From Kaiparowitsia implicata GSE-PSE-MK54-09C (lineage in GTDB: Bacteria; Cyanobacteriota; Cyanobacteriia; Elainellales; Elainellaceae), in the NCBI GenBank assembly GCA_019359435.1, contig JAHHHI010000067.1:1-64000 (forward strand): DNA of 64,000 nt, in the 5' to 3' direction. Every line of letters starts with the position of its first letter. The first letter of the stretch is position 1. Below the pieces are notes generated by a model, which worked only from the letters and a program-made list of their open reading frames with translations, had not been told where the DNA came from and searched no databases. Positions 43,247 to 54,035 of the stretch are shown here, piece after piece. The position numbers were made by a program, and so were the translations under genes.

Positions 43247-44083
43247 ATGGTTATTTCTGTTGCCTATCTTGGCCCACCGGGTACCAATGCTGAAATGGCA
43301 GCCTTAACCTGGTCATCACACGGTTTATCGGGAAAAGCAGTAGAGCTTTGCCCGTATCCCAGCATTTCTCAAGCTCTGCGCGCCACAGCCAACGGAACCA
43401 CCGATTTTACCGTCGCACCCGTAGAAAATTCTATTGAAGGCAGTGTTACGACGACTCTCGATGGCCTATGGCAATGGTCTACTCTACAAATTCAGCAGGC
43501 CGTAGAATTACCGATTTCCCATGCGTTTTTGTCACGGGCAACATCACTAGCAGCGGTGCGGACAGTCTATTCTCATCCCCAAGCGCTCGCTCAATGCCAG
43601 CACTGGCTAGAAGCCCATATCTCTGGAGTGCAACTCATTCCCACGAATTCCACTGTAGAAGCGCTACAACAGCTCGAAGCAGATGCCACGATTGGGGCGA
43701 TCGCCTCTCAGCGTGCGGCTCAGCTCTACAACCTGCCTGTTCTGGCGCATCCCATCAACGATTATCCTGATAACTGCACACGGTTTTGGGTGTTGGGACT
43801 CCAACGCGGGCATGGCGGCAGGCACACCTCTCTCGCGTTCAGCGTCCCTGCCAATGTCCCAGGTGCCTTGGTCAAGCCGCTGCACATCTTTGCAAACCGT
43901 GGAATTAACTTGAGCCGCATTGAATCGCGTCCCACTAAGAAATCCCTAGGTGATTATCTATTTTTTGTTGATATTGAAGCAAACATAGCAACGGAACAAA
44001 CGCAGAAAGCTCTAGCATCGCTGCAAGACTGCACCGAAACACTAAAAATTTTCGGCAGCTACGACATTATTCCTCGCGCTTAG
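43247..44083 (+). CDS. pheA: Prephenate dehydratase
   Basis: The 278-residue monofunctional enzyme has the PDT domain (AYLGPPGTNAEMAALTW, VAPVENSIEGSVTTTLDGLW with the catalytic-site loop) and a C-terminal ACT domain (LHIFANRGINLSRIESRPTK) for phenylalanine feedback. It converts prephenate to phenylpyruvate. There is no chorismate mutase domain. It is monocistronic with a HIP1 site in its promoter region and a terminator hairpin at 44323-44351. Confidence 0.95.
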   Translation: MVISVAYLGPPGTNAEMAALTWSSHGLSGKAVELCPYPSISQALRATANGTTDFTVAPVENSIEGSVTTTLDGLWQWSTLQIQQAVELPISHAFLSRATSLAAVRTVYSHPQALAQCQHWLEAHISGVQLIPTNSTVEALQQLEADATIGAIASQRAAQLYNLPVLAHPINDYPDNCTRFWVLGLQRGHGGRHTSLAFSVPANVPGALVKPLHIFANRGINLSRIESRPTKKSLGDYLFFVDIEANIATEQTQKALASLQDCTETLKIFGSYDIIPRA

Positions 44084-44322
44084 CATACGTCTTCAGAGAA
44101 TATTTCGTCCCAGTTCAAGTCTTGTATCGATTCACAGAAGTGGGATAACGTCTAAGCATCGCGCTATTTCAGCCCGGCGCGGCGGGGAGTATTCAGGTCA
44201 CGACTCGGTGCAGTCCTAATGCCACCCAAGCATGACTCAGTAGATGCGACTTAAGCCTCGAATCAGCCATGAGCCGATTCAAGGAAACAACACATTCACA
44301 TATAGATTTCAGGGTTCTAAAA

Positions 44323-44351
44323 CTCTGCTGTAAATGGCGTTTACAGCAGAG
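44323..44351. terminator. Hairpin between convergent pheA and Lon-domain gene
   Basis: CTCTGCTGTAAA pairs perfectly with TTTACAGCAGAG with a 5-nt loop. It can serve both converging transcripts; the remaining 44084-44391 interval is featureless apart from a weak GC-rich palindrome near 44165. Confidence 0.7.
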
Positions 44352-44391
44352 GCATTAGTATGCCAACTTGCGATGGAAGTTCTCGTAATTG

Positions 44392-45036
44392 TTAATCAAA
44401 TGCATCTTTTAGAGCAGTGCGAGCAGCCAAATGTCCTCGTGTAGAAGTCAGAATTTCTGCCTCTCGCTCCAATCGTTCAGCGGTGCTCTGCATTTCTAAT
44501 AAAAACTGCTGCTCAGTAGCCACACCATACAAATTCCTAGCGACCCAGTACGATAGCTCTGTCGGCAGGTCTGGGATATCATCCGGCAACTCAATAACCT
44601 GGTCGGTCAACTTTGCTGAGAGACGCACTACATCTCGAAGTAACTGTTCTACTTCAGTAGCAAGCGGATGCAGATCTTGTGTAGCAGGTTCGTCTTCAAT
44701 CCACTCTACTAAACCAATTCGGTATGGCTTTTCGCGAATATACTCCAACACTCGAAAGCGTTGCTGGCCAATGGTAGAAATCTTCATCCGATCATCGGGC
44801 AGACGATGAAAGTTAATTACTTCTGCACAACAACCGACTGTAGAAATACTGTTATCGACTGAATTAAACAATTGAACTCCAAAGCGGCGATCGCTCTGGA
44901 GTATCGTGTTCATCATAATTCGATACCGAGGTTCAAAGATATGAAGTGGTAGCTTCTGCCCCGGAAATAACACTAACTCAGGCAAGGGGAACAGAGGTAG
45001 CTCTTGCACCGCGACTGAGGAGGAGGAAGACGTCAT
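44392..45036 (-). CDS. Lon substrate-binding domain protein
   Basis: The 214-residue protein corresponds to the N-terminal domain of Lon protease only (LPLFPLPELVLFPGQKLPLH, IFEPRYRIMMNTILQSDRRF), without ATPase or protease parts. Such stand-alone domains occur in many bacteria and plastids with unknown roles. It lies 160 bp downstream of rpsJ on the same strand, a placement at the end of the str operon that recurs in cyanobacteria. The ATG at 45036 was preferred to an overlapping GTG one codon earlier. Confidence 0.88.
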   Translation of the reverse strand: MTSSSSSVAVQELPLFPLPELVLFPGQKLPLHIFEPRYRIMMNTILQSDRRFGVQLFNSVDNSISTVGCCAEVINFHRLPDDRMKISTIGQQRFRVLEYIREKPYRIGLVEWIEDEPATQDLHPLATEVEQLLRDVVRLSAKLTDQVIELPDDIPDLPTELSYWVARNLYGVATEQQFLLEMQSTAERLEREAEILTSTRGHLAARTALKDAFD

Positions 45037-45198
45037 CACAAACTAGGTGTAAATTGACTAAAGCTCAATTGGAGAACAGTTCATCATGTTGCAGGCACGA
45101 ATCTAAATCACCTGGGCTGATGAACTGCTTCATCCAACGTAATATACTCAGTCTAACGTATTCCCCTAAGCCGTCGGAAGGGCGATCGCCAGAATTTG

Positions 45199-45516
45199 CT
45201 AGAGCTTTACTTCAATATCTACGCCAGCCGGCAAGTCCAACTTCATCAACGCATCAATAGTTTTAGACGAAGGCTGGTAAATATCAATAATCCGACGATG
45301 AGTACGGGTTTCAAAGTGTTCACGGGAGTCTTTGTCGACGTGGGGCGATCGCAATACGCAATAAATGCGTCGCTTGGTCGGTAGCGGAATTGGACCAATC
45401 GCGGTTGCATTGGTTCGGTTAGCTGTGTCCACAATCTTTTCGCAGGATGTATCAAGTAGTCGGCGATCAAACGCCTTTAACCGAATCCGAATCTTCTGCT
45501 GCTGAATAGTTGCCAT
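45199..45516 (-). CDS. rpsJ: 30S ribosomal protein S10
   Basis: The 105-residue uS10 reads [20 protein letters not shown] with [20 protein letters not shown] and ends [11 protein letters not shown]. Its ordinary role is in the 30S head; in Escherichia coli it is also the transcription elongation factor NusE. It sits after tuf on the same strand, the cyanobacterial str-cluster order. The ATG at 45516 follows a good GGAGT sequence. Confidence 0.97.
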   Translation of the reverse strand: MATIQQQKIRIRLKAFDRRLLDTSCEKIVDTANRTNATAIGPIPLPTKRRIYCVLRSPHVDKDSREHFETRTHRRIIDIYQPSSKTIDALMKLDLPAGVDIEVKL

Positions 45517-45704
45517 AGGAGTCACTCCAAAAATATCTAACTGTCAAGGTTCTGATGTCGTCTGCCAATCTTTAGGTGAGAAACACAGACGTCTTAACTA
45601 CCAATCCAAACCGGAAGAAGAGGTTGCTTTCAAAAGGATGGCAGCCAATCTGATAGATCGGCTGCCTGCTGCCAGTTGGCATAACGCCTACTGTTTATCC
45701 ATCA

Positions 45705-46934
45705 CTATTTAACAATCTTCGAAACCACACCAGCTCCGATCGTACGACCACCCTCACGGATGGCAAAACGCATCCCTTGCTCAATAGCAATCGCGTTGAT
45801 CAGTTCGACTGTCACTTTGATGCGATCGCCAGGCATCACCATCTCAACATCAGCACCATCATCCGCAGTGAATGCTTTGATTGTCCCAGTTACGTCGGTT
45901 GTTCGCACATAGAACTGAGGCTTATATCCAGCAAAGAACGGCGTCTTCCGTCCACCCTCTTTGTCTGTTAGGACATATACCTCGCCCTCAAACTGAGTAT
46001 GAGGGGTAATTGAGCCAGGCTTTGCCAACACCATACCCCGCTCAATGTCTGCCTTCTGCATACCCCGCAGCAGCAACCCAGCGTTATCACCCGCAAGGCC
46101 CTCTTCCAGAACCTTCTTAAACATTTCAATGCCTGTGACAGTAGTGGTACGGGTCTCACGAATTCCCACGAGTTCAACCACTTCACCGACTTTGACCTTT
46201 CCACGTTCAATCCGGCCTGTGGCTACCGTTCCACGACCCGTGATGGTGAACACGTCTTCAACCGCCATCAAGAAAGGCTTATCCACATCGCGCTCAGGAG
46301 TAGGAATGTGTTCATCCACAGCATCCATAAGTTCGTAGATTTTATCAACCCACTCATTTTCGCCCCGCTTGGTTTTGGGGTTTGCCACCATTGCTTCTAA
46401 TGCCATAAGGCCAGAACCCTTGATGATAGGCAAATCATCTCCAGGGAACTCATAGTCGCTCAACAGCTCGCGCATTTCCAGTTCCACTAGTTCCAGGAGT
46501 TCTTCGTCGTCTACCTGGTCTACCTTGTTTAGGAATACCACGATGCTGGGCACGCCCACCTGGCGAGCTAGCAGAATGTGCTCTTTGGTTTGAGGCATCG
46601 CTCCATCCGTAGACGCAACCACCAAAATGGCACCGTCCATCTGCGCTGCACCCGTGATCATATTCTTCACATAGTCAGCGTGTCCGGGACAGTCCACGTG
46701 AGCATAGTGGCGAGCTTCAGTTTCATACTCCACATGAGCGGTATTGATTGTGATCCCACGAGCTTTTTCCTCAGGGGCCGCATCAATCTCATCATACTTA
46801 CGAGCTGTAGCCTGACCACTAGCCGCCAAAGTCATCGTGATTGCAGCAGTCAGCGTTGTTTTTCCGTGGTCAACATGACCAATGGTACCAATGTTGACGT
46901 GGGGTTTAGTCCGTTCGAATTTTGCGCGTGCCAT
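45705..46934 (-). CDS. tuf: Elongation factor Tu
   Basis: The 409-residue GTPase has G1 GHVDHGKT (residues 19-26), G3 [15 protein letters not shown] and G4 NKVD (about 136), followed by the beta-barrel domains II and III ([17 protein letters not shown]). It delivers aminoacyl-tRNA to the ribosome. It follows fusA with a 25-bp gap, inside the rpsL-rpsG-fusA-tuf-rpsJ cluster. Confidence 0.98.
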   Translation of the reverse strand: MARAKFERTKPHVNIGTIGHVDHGKTTLTAAITMTLAASGQATARKYDEIDAAPEEKARGITINTAHVEYETEARHYAHVDCPGHADYVKNMITGAAQMDGAILVVASTDGAMPQTKEHILLARQVGVPSIVVFLNKVDQVDDEELLELVELEMRELLSDYEFPGDDLPIIKGSGLMALEAMVANPKTKRGENEWVDKIYELMDAVDEHIPTPERDVDKPFLMAVEDVFTITGRGTVATGRIERGKVKVGEVVELVGIRETRTTTVTGIEMFKKVLEEGLAGDNAGLLLRGMQKADIERGMVLAKPGSITPHTQFEGEVYVLTDKEGGRKTPFFAGYKPQFYVRTTDVTGTIKAFTADDGADVEMVMPGDRIKVTVELINAIAIEQGMRFAIREGGRTIGAGVVSKIVK

Positions 46935-46959
46935 TTACGTTTTTGTTCCTTTCTACTTA

Positions 46960-49080
46960 CTAAGCGTTCCCTTTACTCTTAGCAATGATCGTTTCAGCCA
47001 CATTCCGAGGAACCTCGTCATAGTGACTGAATTCCATTGTGAATATGCCACGACCTTGCGTCTTAGACCGAATATCAGTGGCATAGCCAAACATCTCCGC
47101 GAGCGGAACTTTTGCTGTCACTTTCGCAGTTCCCTGCTCAGTGTCCTGCCCTTCAATATGACCTCGACGAGAATTCAGGTCTCCAATGACGTTCCCAATA
47201 AAATCTTCAGGAACCTCGACCTCAATCTTCATCATAGGCTCTAACAGAACAGGAGATGCTTTCATCACAGCTTCTTTGATCGCCATTGAACCGGCAATCT
47301 TAAAGGCCATCTCTGAGGAGTCCACATCATGGTATGACCCATCAACCAGCGTCACCTTAACATCAATCACGGGATAGCCCGCAATGATACCAGATTCGCA
47401 GGCTTCTTTCATGCCTTGTTCTGCTGGCGAGACATATTCTTTGGGAATCACACCGCCAACAATCTTAGACACAAACTCAAACCCTGTGCCAGCTTCTCCC
47501 GGCTCAAGCTCGATCACAACGTGACCATATTGACCCTTGCCCCCACTCTGGCGAATGAACTTGCCATCTGCCTGAACTGGCTTTCGGATTGTCTCTCGAT
47601 AGGCGACCTGAGGCGCACCAACATTGGCTTCAACCTTATATTCGCGCTTCATTCGGTCAACTAGAATATCGAGATGCAACTCTCCCATTCCAGCAATAAC
47701 TGTTTGATTGGTTTCTGAGTCCACGCTGACGCGAAAGGTCGGATCTTCTTCAGAGAGGGCCTGGAGTGCTTTAGACAGCTTCTCCATGTCTTGCTTGGTC
47801 TTGGGCTCTACTGCGACTGAAATCACCGGTTCTGGGACGTAGAGAGATTCCAAAATAATTGGAGATTCCTCATTGCACAGAGTATCGCCTGTAAACGTAT
47901 CTTTCAATCCCAATACAGCTCCGAGATCTCCAGCCCGTAGCTCGTCTATCTCTTGACGCTGATCGGCCTTTAGAATAATCAGGCGAGAAATACGCTCTTT
48001 CTTATCTTTAGTAGCGTTGTAGATATAGCTACCCTTAGTCAAAATGCCAGAATATACACGAACAAAGGTTAGACGGCCATAGGGATCAGCCATGATTTTG
48101 AAAGCTAAGGCTGCGAGCGGTTCGTCATCATCTGCGCTGCGCGCTGCAGTATCGCCGCTAGGCAACAAGCCTTGAATTGGCGGTACATCCAACGGAGAGG
48201 GAAGGTAATCAATCACAGCGTCTAGGAGCAGCTGCACACCCTTGTTCTTAAAAGCAGAGCCACACAGCACAGGAACAATAGTGCCTAGATTGGTGCCTTT
48301 CCTCAGAGCTGCGCGAATTTCTTCAGCCGTTAGATCCTCACCCTCTAGATACTTTTCTGTTAGGACATCGTCGGTTTCAGCAGCAGCTTCAACCAGCATC
48401 AGGCGGTATTCACTGGCGAGTTCTCGCATCGATTCTGGGATCTCTGTCTCGACGATGTCGGTTCCTAGGTCGTTTTTATGAAGGTAGGCGCGCATTCTCA
48501 CTAAATCTACGACGCCCTCGAATTGATCCTCATTACCAATCGGCAATTGAACGGGAATAGCATTAGTACGCAGGCGATCGCACACTTGGCGATACACCTT
48601 GTAAAAATCAGCACCCGTTCGATCCATTTTGTTGATGAAAACGATTCGAGGAACCCGATAGCGGTCGGCTTGACGCCATACAGTCTCAGTCTGAGGCTGC
48701 ACACCCCCAACCGAGCACAACACCGTAATGACACCATCCAGCACACGCATGGAGCGCTCGACTTCAATCGTGAAGTCAACGTGGCCTGGGGTGTCAATAA
48801 TATTGATACGGTGCTCTAATGCTCCTGCCAGAGCCTTAATCGGCTCTTTTGGGTCTCGCTTCATCCAGGATGTACTAATAGCAGCAGCCGTAATCGTAAT
48901 ACCACGCTCGCGCTCTTGCTCCATCCAATCAGTGGTGGCATTTCCATCATGCACCTCACCAATCTTATGGACAACGCCAGAGTAATAGAGAATTCGCTCT
49001 GTGGTGGTTGTCTTGCCAGCATCAATGTGAGCAGCAATCCCAATATTTCGAACTTGATCTAGCGGGATAGTACGCGCCAC
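46960..49080 (-). CDS. fusA: Elongation factor G
   Basis: The 706-residue translocase has G1 [16 protein letters not shown] (residues 16 onward), G3 [16 protein letters not shown] and G4 NKMD, plus the domain IV loop [20 protein letters not shown]. It catalyses tRNA-mRNA translocation. Translation starts at GTG (49080) behind the strong Shine-Dalgarno GGAGGAGCC. The gap to rpsG is 166 bp. Confidence 0.98.
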   Translation of the reverse strand: MARTIPLDQVRNIGIAAHIDAGKTTTTERILYYSGVVHKIGEVHDGNATTDWMEQERERGITITAAAISTSWMKRDPKEPIKALAGALEHRINIIDTPGHVDFTIEVERSMRVLDGVITVLCSVGGVQPQTETVWRQADRYRVPRIVFINKMDRTGADFYKVYRQVCDRLRTNAIPVQLPIGNEDQFEGVVDLVRMRAYLHKNDLGTDIVETEIPESMRELASEYRLMLVEAAAETDDVLTEKYLEGEDLTAEEIRAALRKGTNLGTIVPVLCGSAFKNKGVQLLLDAVIDYLPSPLDVPPIQGLLPSGDTAARSADDDEPLAALAFKIMADPYGRLTFVRVYSGILTKGSYIYNATKDKKERISRLIILKADQRQEIDELRAGDLGAVLGLKDTFTGDTLCNEESPIILESLYVPEPVISVAVEPKTKQDMEKLSKALQALSEEDPTFRVSVDSETNQTVIAGMGELHLDILVDRMKREYKVEANVGAPQVAYRETIRKPVQADGKFIRQSGGKGQYGHVVIELEPGEAGTGFEFVSKIVGGVIPKEYVSPAEQGMKEACESGIIAGYPVIDVKVTLVDGSYHDVDSSEMAFKIAGSMAIKEAVMKASPVLLEPMMKIEVEVPEDFIGNVIGDLNSRRGHIEGQDTEQGTAKVTAKVPLAEMFGYATDIRSKTQGRGIFTMEFSHYDEVPRNVAETIIAKSKGNA

Positions 49081-49246
49081 GGCTCCTCCTTGAAGATAGT
49101 CGCCCTATCAACTAAGCGACTACATACATACTACAGTTTTATCCTGTTTCTTTGGTTTACTCAGCCGACTTGACGACCCCAAGTCCGATAAGCATCTAGT
49201 GATTGAATCTCGCAACCACAACTAGTCTCAACTAACCTAAGCAGAC

Positions 49247-49717
49247 CTAATAGCGATAGTGGGCAAATGCCTTGTTTGCTTCAGCCATCTTATGGGTCTC
49301 TTCTCGCTTACGAATAGCGCTTCCCGTTTCGTTGGCTGCATCCATCAGTTCGTTGGCCAACTTGGCTGCCATTGAACGCCCAGCACGGCTACGAGAAAAT
49401 TGAATTAACCAGCGTAAAGCTAATGCAGTGCCTCGATCAGAGCGCACTTCCATTGGCACCTGATACGTCGCACCACCCACCCGACGCGCCTTAACTTCTA
49501 CAAGCGGCGTGGCATTGCGCACCGCACGCTCGAAGACCTCTAACGGATCAACGCCCGTTCGTTCTTCAATTAAGCTAAATGCGTCATAGACAACACCGTA
49601 AGCGATGGAACGCTTCCCAGACCGCATTAAGCGCGCGACCATCATCGTAACTAAACGACTTCCGTGCTTGGGATCAGGAGGAATCGGACGCTTTTGAACA
49701 ACAGTACGGCGAGACAT
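49247..49717 (-). CDS. rpsG: 30S ribosomal protein S7
   Basis: The 156-residue uS7 begins [20 protein letters not shown] and ends [11 protein letters not shown], with [20 protein letters not shown] in the centre. It nucleates assembly of the 30S head by binding 16S rRNA. Start ATG at 49717. Confidence 0.98.
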   Translation of the reverse strand: MSRRTVVQKRPIPPDPKHGSRLVTMMVARLMRSGKRSIAYGVVYDAFSLIEERTGVDPLEVFERAVRNATPLVEVKARRVGGATYQVPMEVRSDRGTALALRWLIQFSRSRAGRSMAAKLANELMDAANETGSAIRKREETHKMAEANKAFAHYRY

Positions 49718-50104
49718 AAGCTGAGTTAGTGAGTGGTTGGAAAAACAATAATCAATTCGAGAGGCAAGAAGAAACCAGTTGACGATGCGTGATGCAATTC
49801 CTTGGATGCCTGAGCGCTATCGGCTTTCGGCGATCGCCCGACCCTAATGAGTCTAAAAGCAAAAGGCTTGACTTTGTGTTATCTGCTAGGGCTTGAGAGT
49901 CGCGCGCAGTGAACGGCATCCCCGAAAAGCCTCATGCACAAGAAGCCAGTTTGAGTACTTATTCTTTGGGCGATCGCTCGAATAACTAGCAATGAGCTAG
50001 GCAACCGCAGCAAACTAGCTCTGTAGAAAAGTGTGTGAAACTTTGCAACTTCCGAAACGTGCAGCCTAAAGCTGCCAGAACTCTACACAAGCCAATCACA
50101 AACT
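49718..50104. other. rpsL-rpsG spacer, no gene seen
   Basis: The 387-bp gap between the leftward rpsL and rpsG genes is unusually wide for this cluster. It contains two HIP1 sites and no recognisable gene, repeat or terminator. A second internal promoter for rpsG could lie here. Confidence 0.4.
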
Positions 50105-50485
50105 TTACTTAGCAGCCTTAGGCCGCTTGGCTCCATATTTAGAGCGGCTTTGCTTCCGATCCTTCACGCCAATAGTATCCAGTGCGCCGCGAATGATGTG
50201 GTAGCGAACGCCGGGCAAATCTTTTACCCTGCCTCCTCGAATGACCACCACGGAGTGCTCCTGTAGGTTGTGACCAATGCCAGGAATATACGCGGTAACC
50301 TCGAAGCCAGATGTAAGACGAACCCTCGCCACCTTGCGCAAGGCAGAGTTTGGCTTCTTCGGCGTTGTCGTATAAACGCGTGTGCAAACGCCACGACGCT
50401 GAGGACAGCTCTTCAACGCAGGAGACTTTGTCTTCTTAGTCGCTTTGTTGCGCTCACTTCTAATTAATTGCTGAATTGTAGGCAT
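50105..50485 (-). CDS. rpsL: 30S ribosomal protein S12
   Basis: The 126-residue uS12 contains [40 protein letters not shown] (the streptomycin-resistance loop with the KPNS motif) and the C-terminal [19 protein letters not shown]. It forms part of the decoding centre. It is the first gene of the leftward str cluster; the leader upstream (50486-50640) probably carries the main promoter. Confidence 0.98.
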   Translation of the reverse strand: MPTIQQLIRSERNKATKKTKSPALKSCPQRRGVCTRVYTTTPKKPNSALRKVARVRLTSGFEVTAYIPGIGHNLQEHSVVVIRGGRVKDLPGVRYHIIRGALDTIGVKDRKQSRSKYGAKRPKAAK

Positions 50486-50653
50486 AGTCTTCTTTATATG
50501 CTGTGCAGAGTCCTTTAAAGGTTTGCGAAGTTTTCACAGTCTTCTATCGTACTAATTTATTTGCACAACTGTCAATTCTATTTTTAGGATGTGCTGAAGA
50601 ACATCGGAATGATTACTCAGGCTTTTAACCTTTAGTTAAAGCCTAACCAGGCA

Positions 50654-51034
50654 TTAAACCGAATCCGCAGTCGGCGAGAAAGATAGGCTGCATCCACAAG
50701 TAGACGCAGCATTGGGGTTATGGAAGCGAAACCCCCCTCCCATCAGATCCTCTGAATAGTCAATAAATAACCCATCAAGTAACGCTGCACAGCTCGGGTC
50801 TACCAGAATATTGATGCCCCCCTGTTCGTCTAAATAAGGAGTATCTACTCCTACATCGAGTGAAGAGATTGGCTGTAGAGATTGATTGGGATCAAGGGTT
50901 TCAATCGAGAGATCGTAGTAGTACCCTGAGCAACCGCCAGTTTGCACCCGCAGACGCAGGCAGGGATGAGGGTGTTTGGCCTTAGCCATAAGGCGATGGA
51001 TTTCGGCAATGGATGCGGGACTCAACTGGATCAT
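50654..51034 (-). CDS. HesB/IscA family iron-sulfur accessory protein
   Basis: From the ATG at 51034 the 126-residue product has three conserved cysteines in VQTGGCSGYYYDL and ASTCGCSLSF (C-x-C pattern), which can bind Fe or an Fe-S cluster in A-type carriers. The length is slightly greater than E. coli IscA. It lies next to rpsL on the same strand (about 170 bp upstream of it) but is presumably a separate unit. No isc or suf genes are nearby. Confidence 0.9.
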   Translation of the reverse strand: MIQLSPASIAEIHRLMAKAKHPHPCLRLRVQTGGCSGYYYDLSIETLDPNQSLQPISSLDVGVDTPYLDEQGGINILVDPSCAALLDGLFIDYSEDLMGGGFRFHNPNAASTCGCSLSFSPTADSV

Positions 51035-51187
51035 GAAAGTCACATACTCGTTAGTCTGGTTGCACCTGGGTTTGAGCGTCGTCGCCAGCTAGGGGATCAG
51101 AGCGCCTTGTCTCTGCCAGAGCGATGACTGGATGACTGCCACATCGAATCGTACAAAACCACTGTTGCAGCATTCCGGTAGTCAGCA

Positions 51188-51247
51188 TAACCTAATGCAA
51201 CCCCAGTTGGGGTTAGAACGATTTTGGCTTATTTCACACTTAGGTTA
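51188..51247. repeat. Decayed member of the double-hairpin repeat family
   Basis: It is bounded by TAACCTAA and TTAGGTTA. The right half TTTTGGCTTATTTCACACTT, then AGGTTA, aligns with GTTTGAGCTTATCCCAAACT plus CAGGTTA of copy A. Only a short CCCCAGTTGGGG palindrome remains inside. It lies between the divergent IscA-like and LOG genes. Confidence 0.55.
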
Positions 51248-51368
51248 ATGGATGAACCAGCCTAAGCGTTTAACCAAGGCGAGTGGGGTTAGCTTGGCCG
51301 CAGGGGGTCTCGATAAGTTCGTGGCTGAGAAGACGTAGAATAGTTGTGCAAGATTGAGATGTTTCATA

Positions 51369-52427
51369 GTGCACTATTCATCGTCGTTAGAGTCGTTGCG
51401 CGCTGAAGTAAATACCTTGCTGGATCACCTGCCTGCAATGAAGCACGGGCCGATCATTCAGCAGGCGCTGACTACACTGGTGCAGATGGCGGAGGTTGAG
51501 GCAGATCGCCTGGATTGGAAGATTCTGAACTCCGCATTACAGGATATGGAGCAGGCGTTTCGGGCGTTCTATCCCTATCGGCATGTCCGTAAGATTTCAA
51601 TTTTTGGTTCTGCTCGTATTGCGCCGGATACGCCGGCTTATCAGATGGCGCGGGAGTTCGCCCGCTGTGTGACGGAGCAGGGGTTTATGGTCATTACCGG
51701 CGGTGGGCCGGGCGTAATGCAGGCTGGTAATGAGGGAGCTGGGCCAGGCGGCTCATTTGGGTTAAATATTCAACTGCCGTTTGAGCAAGGGTCTAATCCT
51801 TTTATTGAAGATGACAGCAAGCTAGTAAATTTCAAGTATTTCTTTACTCGTAAGCTGTTTTTCTTGCGGGAAAGCGATGCGCTGGCGCTGTTTCCGGGTG
51901 GATTTGGCACGATGGATGAGGCGTTTGAATGCTTGACGCTGATGCAGACTGGTAAGTCTGGGTTGGTGCCGCTGGTGTTGGTTGACACACCCGGCAGCGA
52001 CTATTGGCGCAGTTGGGAAGCCTATATGCGGGAGCATTTACTAGGACAGGGACTGATTAGCCCAAATGATTTGCACCTATTTACCATCACCGATCGGCTG
52101 GATGTGGCTTGCGAGGCGATCGCCAGTTTCTATCGGGTTTATCATTCCAGTCGCTATGTAGATGGCAAGCTGGTGCTACGACTTAACAGCGAACTTAGCG
52201 ATGAGGACGTGGCCTATCTCAACGACAATTTCAGCAGCATTCTGGTGCAAGGTCAGATCGTAAAGCAGTCGGCTCTGCCTCAGGAAAAGGAAGTCGACAT
52301 TGCCCACCTGCCTCGTCTCGTCCTAGAGTTTAACCAACGCGATTTGGGACAACTCTATTACATGATTCGCACAATTAATAAGCTAGGAGCAGCAACCTCT
52401 GAAGCCGCTCATCCAGAACAAAAATAA
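51369..52427 (+). CDS. LOG/TIGR00730-family Rossmann protein
   Basis: The 352-residue product carries VFGSARI-like IFGSARIAPDTPAYQMAREF, the GGGPGVMQAGNEGAG loop and the PGGFGTMDEAFE motif that define the LOG (lonely guy) and lysine decarboxylase-like family. Some members are cytokinin-activating phosphoribohydrolases; this longer bacterial branch with extra N- and C-terminal regions (about 90 and 100 residues) is uncharacterised. No ATG is available; GTG at 51369 or TTG at 51354 is the start. Confidence 0.85.
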   Translation: MHYSSSLESLRAEVNTLLDHLPAMKHGPIIQQALTTLVQMAEVEADRLDWKILNSALQDMEQAFRAFYPYRHVRKISIFGSARIAPDTPAYQMAREFARCVTEQGFMVITGGGPGVMQAGNEGAGPGGSFGLNIQLPFEQGSNPFIEDDSKLVNFKYFFTRKLFFLRESDALALFPGGFGTMDEAFECLTLMQTGKSGLVPLVLVDTPGSDYWRSWEAYMREHLLGQGLISPNDLHLFTITDRLDVACEAIASFYRVYHSSRYVDGKLVLRLNSELSDEDVAYLNDNFSSILVQGQIVKQSALPQEKEVDIAHLPRLVLEFNQRDLGQLYYMIRTINKLGAATSEAAHPEQK

Positions 52428-52529
52428 TCAGGATGAGATCGATCATTTCTTAGACGAACCCTGTGTCGTTGCGATTGCTGCGATTGGGTTCCGAGCTTCT
52501 ATCGCGATAGCCCTGCTGCTTGCGGCTTA

Positions 52530-52568
52530 GCATTGTTTCAGCCCCGCGGCGCGGGGCTGAAACAATGC
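52530..52568. terminator. 18-bp perfect hairpin after the LOG gene
   Basis: GCATTGTTTCAGCCCCGC (52530-52547) pairs exactly with its reverse complement (52551-52568) around a 3-nt loop. It lies 100 bp after the LOG stop codon and may end the transcript despite the lack of a T-run. The arm TTGTTTCAGCCCC recurs at 34298 and 38977. Confidence 0.7.
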
Positions 52569-52596
52569 CATCGAACTCCCATGGCGTGAAGATAAG

Positions 52597-52723
52597 TAAC
52601 CTGAGTTCGGGATAAGCTCAAACCCTTAATGTGCCGTGCGCGACGCGCACGGCACATTAAGGGTTTTGGGGCATCGCGCGTCGCGCGATGCCCCAAAACC
52701 CTCTTGACCCGAACTGACGTTAA
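52597..52723. repeat. Full-length double-hairpin MITE-like repeat, copy C
   Basis: It begins TAACCTGAGTTCGGGATAAG and ends CCCGAACTGACGTTAA, in the same orientation as copy B. The two hairpins (TGTGCCGTGCGCG stem and GGGGCATCGCGCG stem) are perfect. It combines the C-G pair of copy B in the first stem with the T-A pair of copy A in the second. It is 10 bp from a different 102-bp MITE. Confidence 0.9.
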
Positions 52724-52732
52724 TTATGAATG

Positions 52733-52834
52733 GAATGGCACTGAAATAAGGCTGGTGGGAACTGCCCACCCTACGGCAGATCAAGGTTGTCGATGATTTG
52801 CGAGGGTTGTTTTCAACTTATTTCAGTGCCATTC
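52733..52834. mobile_element. 102-bp MITE with 18-bp perfect TIRs
   Basis: GAATGGCACTGAAATAAG at 52733-52750 and its exact reverse complement at 52817-52834 bound a non-coding 66-bp interior. The flanks ATTATGAATG and ATTATGTATG are similar over 9 of 10 bases and could be a degraded target duplication. No transposase with these ends is in the window. The ends are unrelated to the IS1-type elements at 3816 and 16406. Confidence 0.75.
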
Positions 52835-52936
52835 GATTATGTATGGACTTCATGTAGGCGATAGAACTCATGACAGAGCTCATTGTTGAGCCATCCACGG
52901 GCTAATTCGTCTATCGGCTAATTGGTGAGGCAGACG

Positions 52937-53821
52937 TTAGAGGCTGTAGAGCTGGGCGATCGCCCCTGCGGGATCATGCTGCTTAACCAGGGATTCCCCA
53001 ATCAATACGGCGCTGGCCCCGGCCTGAGCAACTGTGTGCAGGTCGGCAGAGGTGTGCAGCCCTGATTCGCTGATGACGAGAATGTTGCGATCGCCCAATG
53101 CCTGCTGCCGCGTCGCTAATAGCTGCTGAGTCGTGGCTAGATCGACTGAAAAGTCTTCTAGATTGCGGTTATTGATGCCCACTAACATTACGCCTTGCAG
53201 CGCTAGCACCCGATCTAATTCCTCTTCGGTATGGACTTCAATCAGTGCCGTCATGCCTAGCGCTTTCACAATCTTGAGAAAATATTGCAAATCTTTATCT
53301 GGCAAAATGGCGGCAATTAGCAGCACGGCATCGGCTCCATTAAGCCGCGCCATGTAAATCTGATACGGGTAGATGATGAAATCTTTGCAGAGTAGCGGCA
53401 GAGCTACAGCTTGGCGAATTTGCTGCAGATAGCTAAAACTACCCTGAAAAAACTTTTCATCCGTCAATACCGAAATGCAGTTTGCTCCGCCCTGGGCATA
53501 GGCTTGGGCGATCGCCACCGGATCAAATTGCTCGCAAATCACGCCTTTGCTGGGAGAGGCACGTTTCACCTCAGCAATCAGCGCGGGCGTGCGGGCCGAC
53601 TGGCGTAGCGCTCCTGCAAAATCTCGCACAGCAGGGGCTTGATCTAACTTGGACTGAAGGTCTTGCAGCGGCTTCTGTTCGCGCCACCGCGTTACTTCTA
53701 CGTCTTTATGCCACACAATTTCTTCCAGAATGTGGCGTGGCTCACTATCTGCCGATTTAACCTGATACCGCAAATACTCGACAGCAATGGCCGGATTCGG
53801 ACGATGACGACGAATTTGCAT
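52937..53821 (-). CDS. trpC: Indole-3-glycerol phosphate synthase
   Basis: The 294-residue TIM-barrel enzyme has [20 protein letters not shown] with the catalytic Lys, [40 protein letters not shown] and the phosphate loop [20 protein letters not shown]. It closes the indole ring in tryptophan synthesis. It is monofunctional, with a roughly 35-residue N-terminal extension compared with the shortest forms. It lies downstream of lpdA on the same strand with a 214-bp gap. Confidence 0.96.
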   Translation of the reverse strand: MQIRRHRPNPAIAVEYLRYQVKSADSEPRHILEEIVWHKDVEVTRWREQKPLQDLQSKLDQAPAVRDFAGALRQSARTPALIAEVKRASPSKGVICEQFDPVAIAQAYAQGGANCISVLTDEKFFQGSFSYLQQIRQAVALPLLCKDFIIYPYQIYMARLNGADAVLLIAAILPDKDLQYFLKIVKALGMTALIEVHTEEELDRVLALQGVMLVGINNRNLEDFSVDLATTQQLLATRQQALGDRNILVISESGLHTSADLHTVAQAGASAVLIGESLVKQHDPAGAIAQLYSL

Positions 53822-54035
53822 AGAGTTTTAGATATCCGAATGAATGTCTGGACGTAAGGCTGGACTAATTTCAACACCCGATGGTTTACACCATAGAGCC
53901 GATGCAGTGGGCTCGTTAAGGGGGCGCGTGTCGAGTTATCCATGGATTTGGATTTGTAGACGGGGCATGATACTGCTACAGCCGTCTCCCCATCTACGAA
54001 CGATCGCACTTCTCACGATGCAAGCGGCGCGTCTT

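Noticed and set aside
51354-51368. TTG start for the LOG-family gene
   Set aside because: GTG at 51369 is nearer the conserved N-terminus; neither has a strong Shine-Dalgarno, so the choice is tentative.
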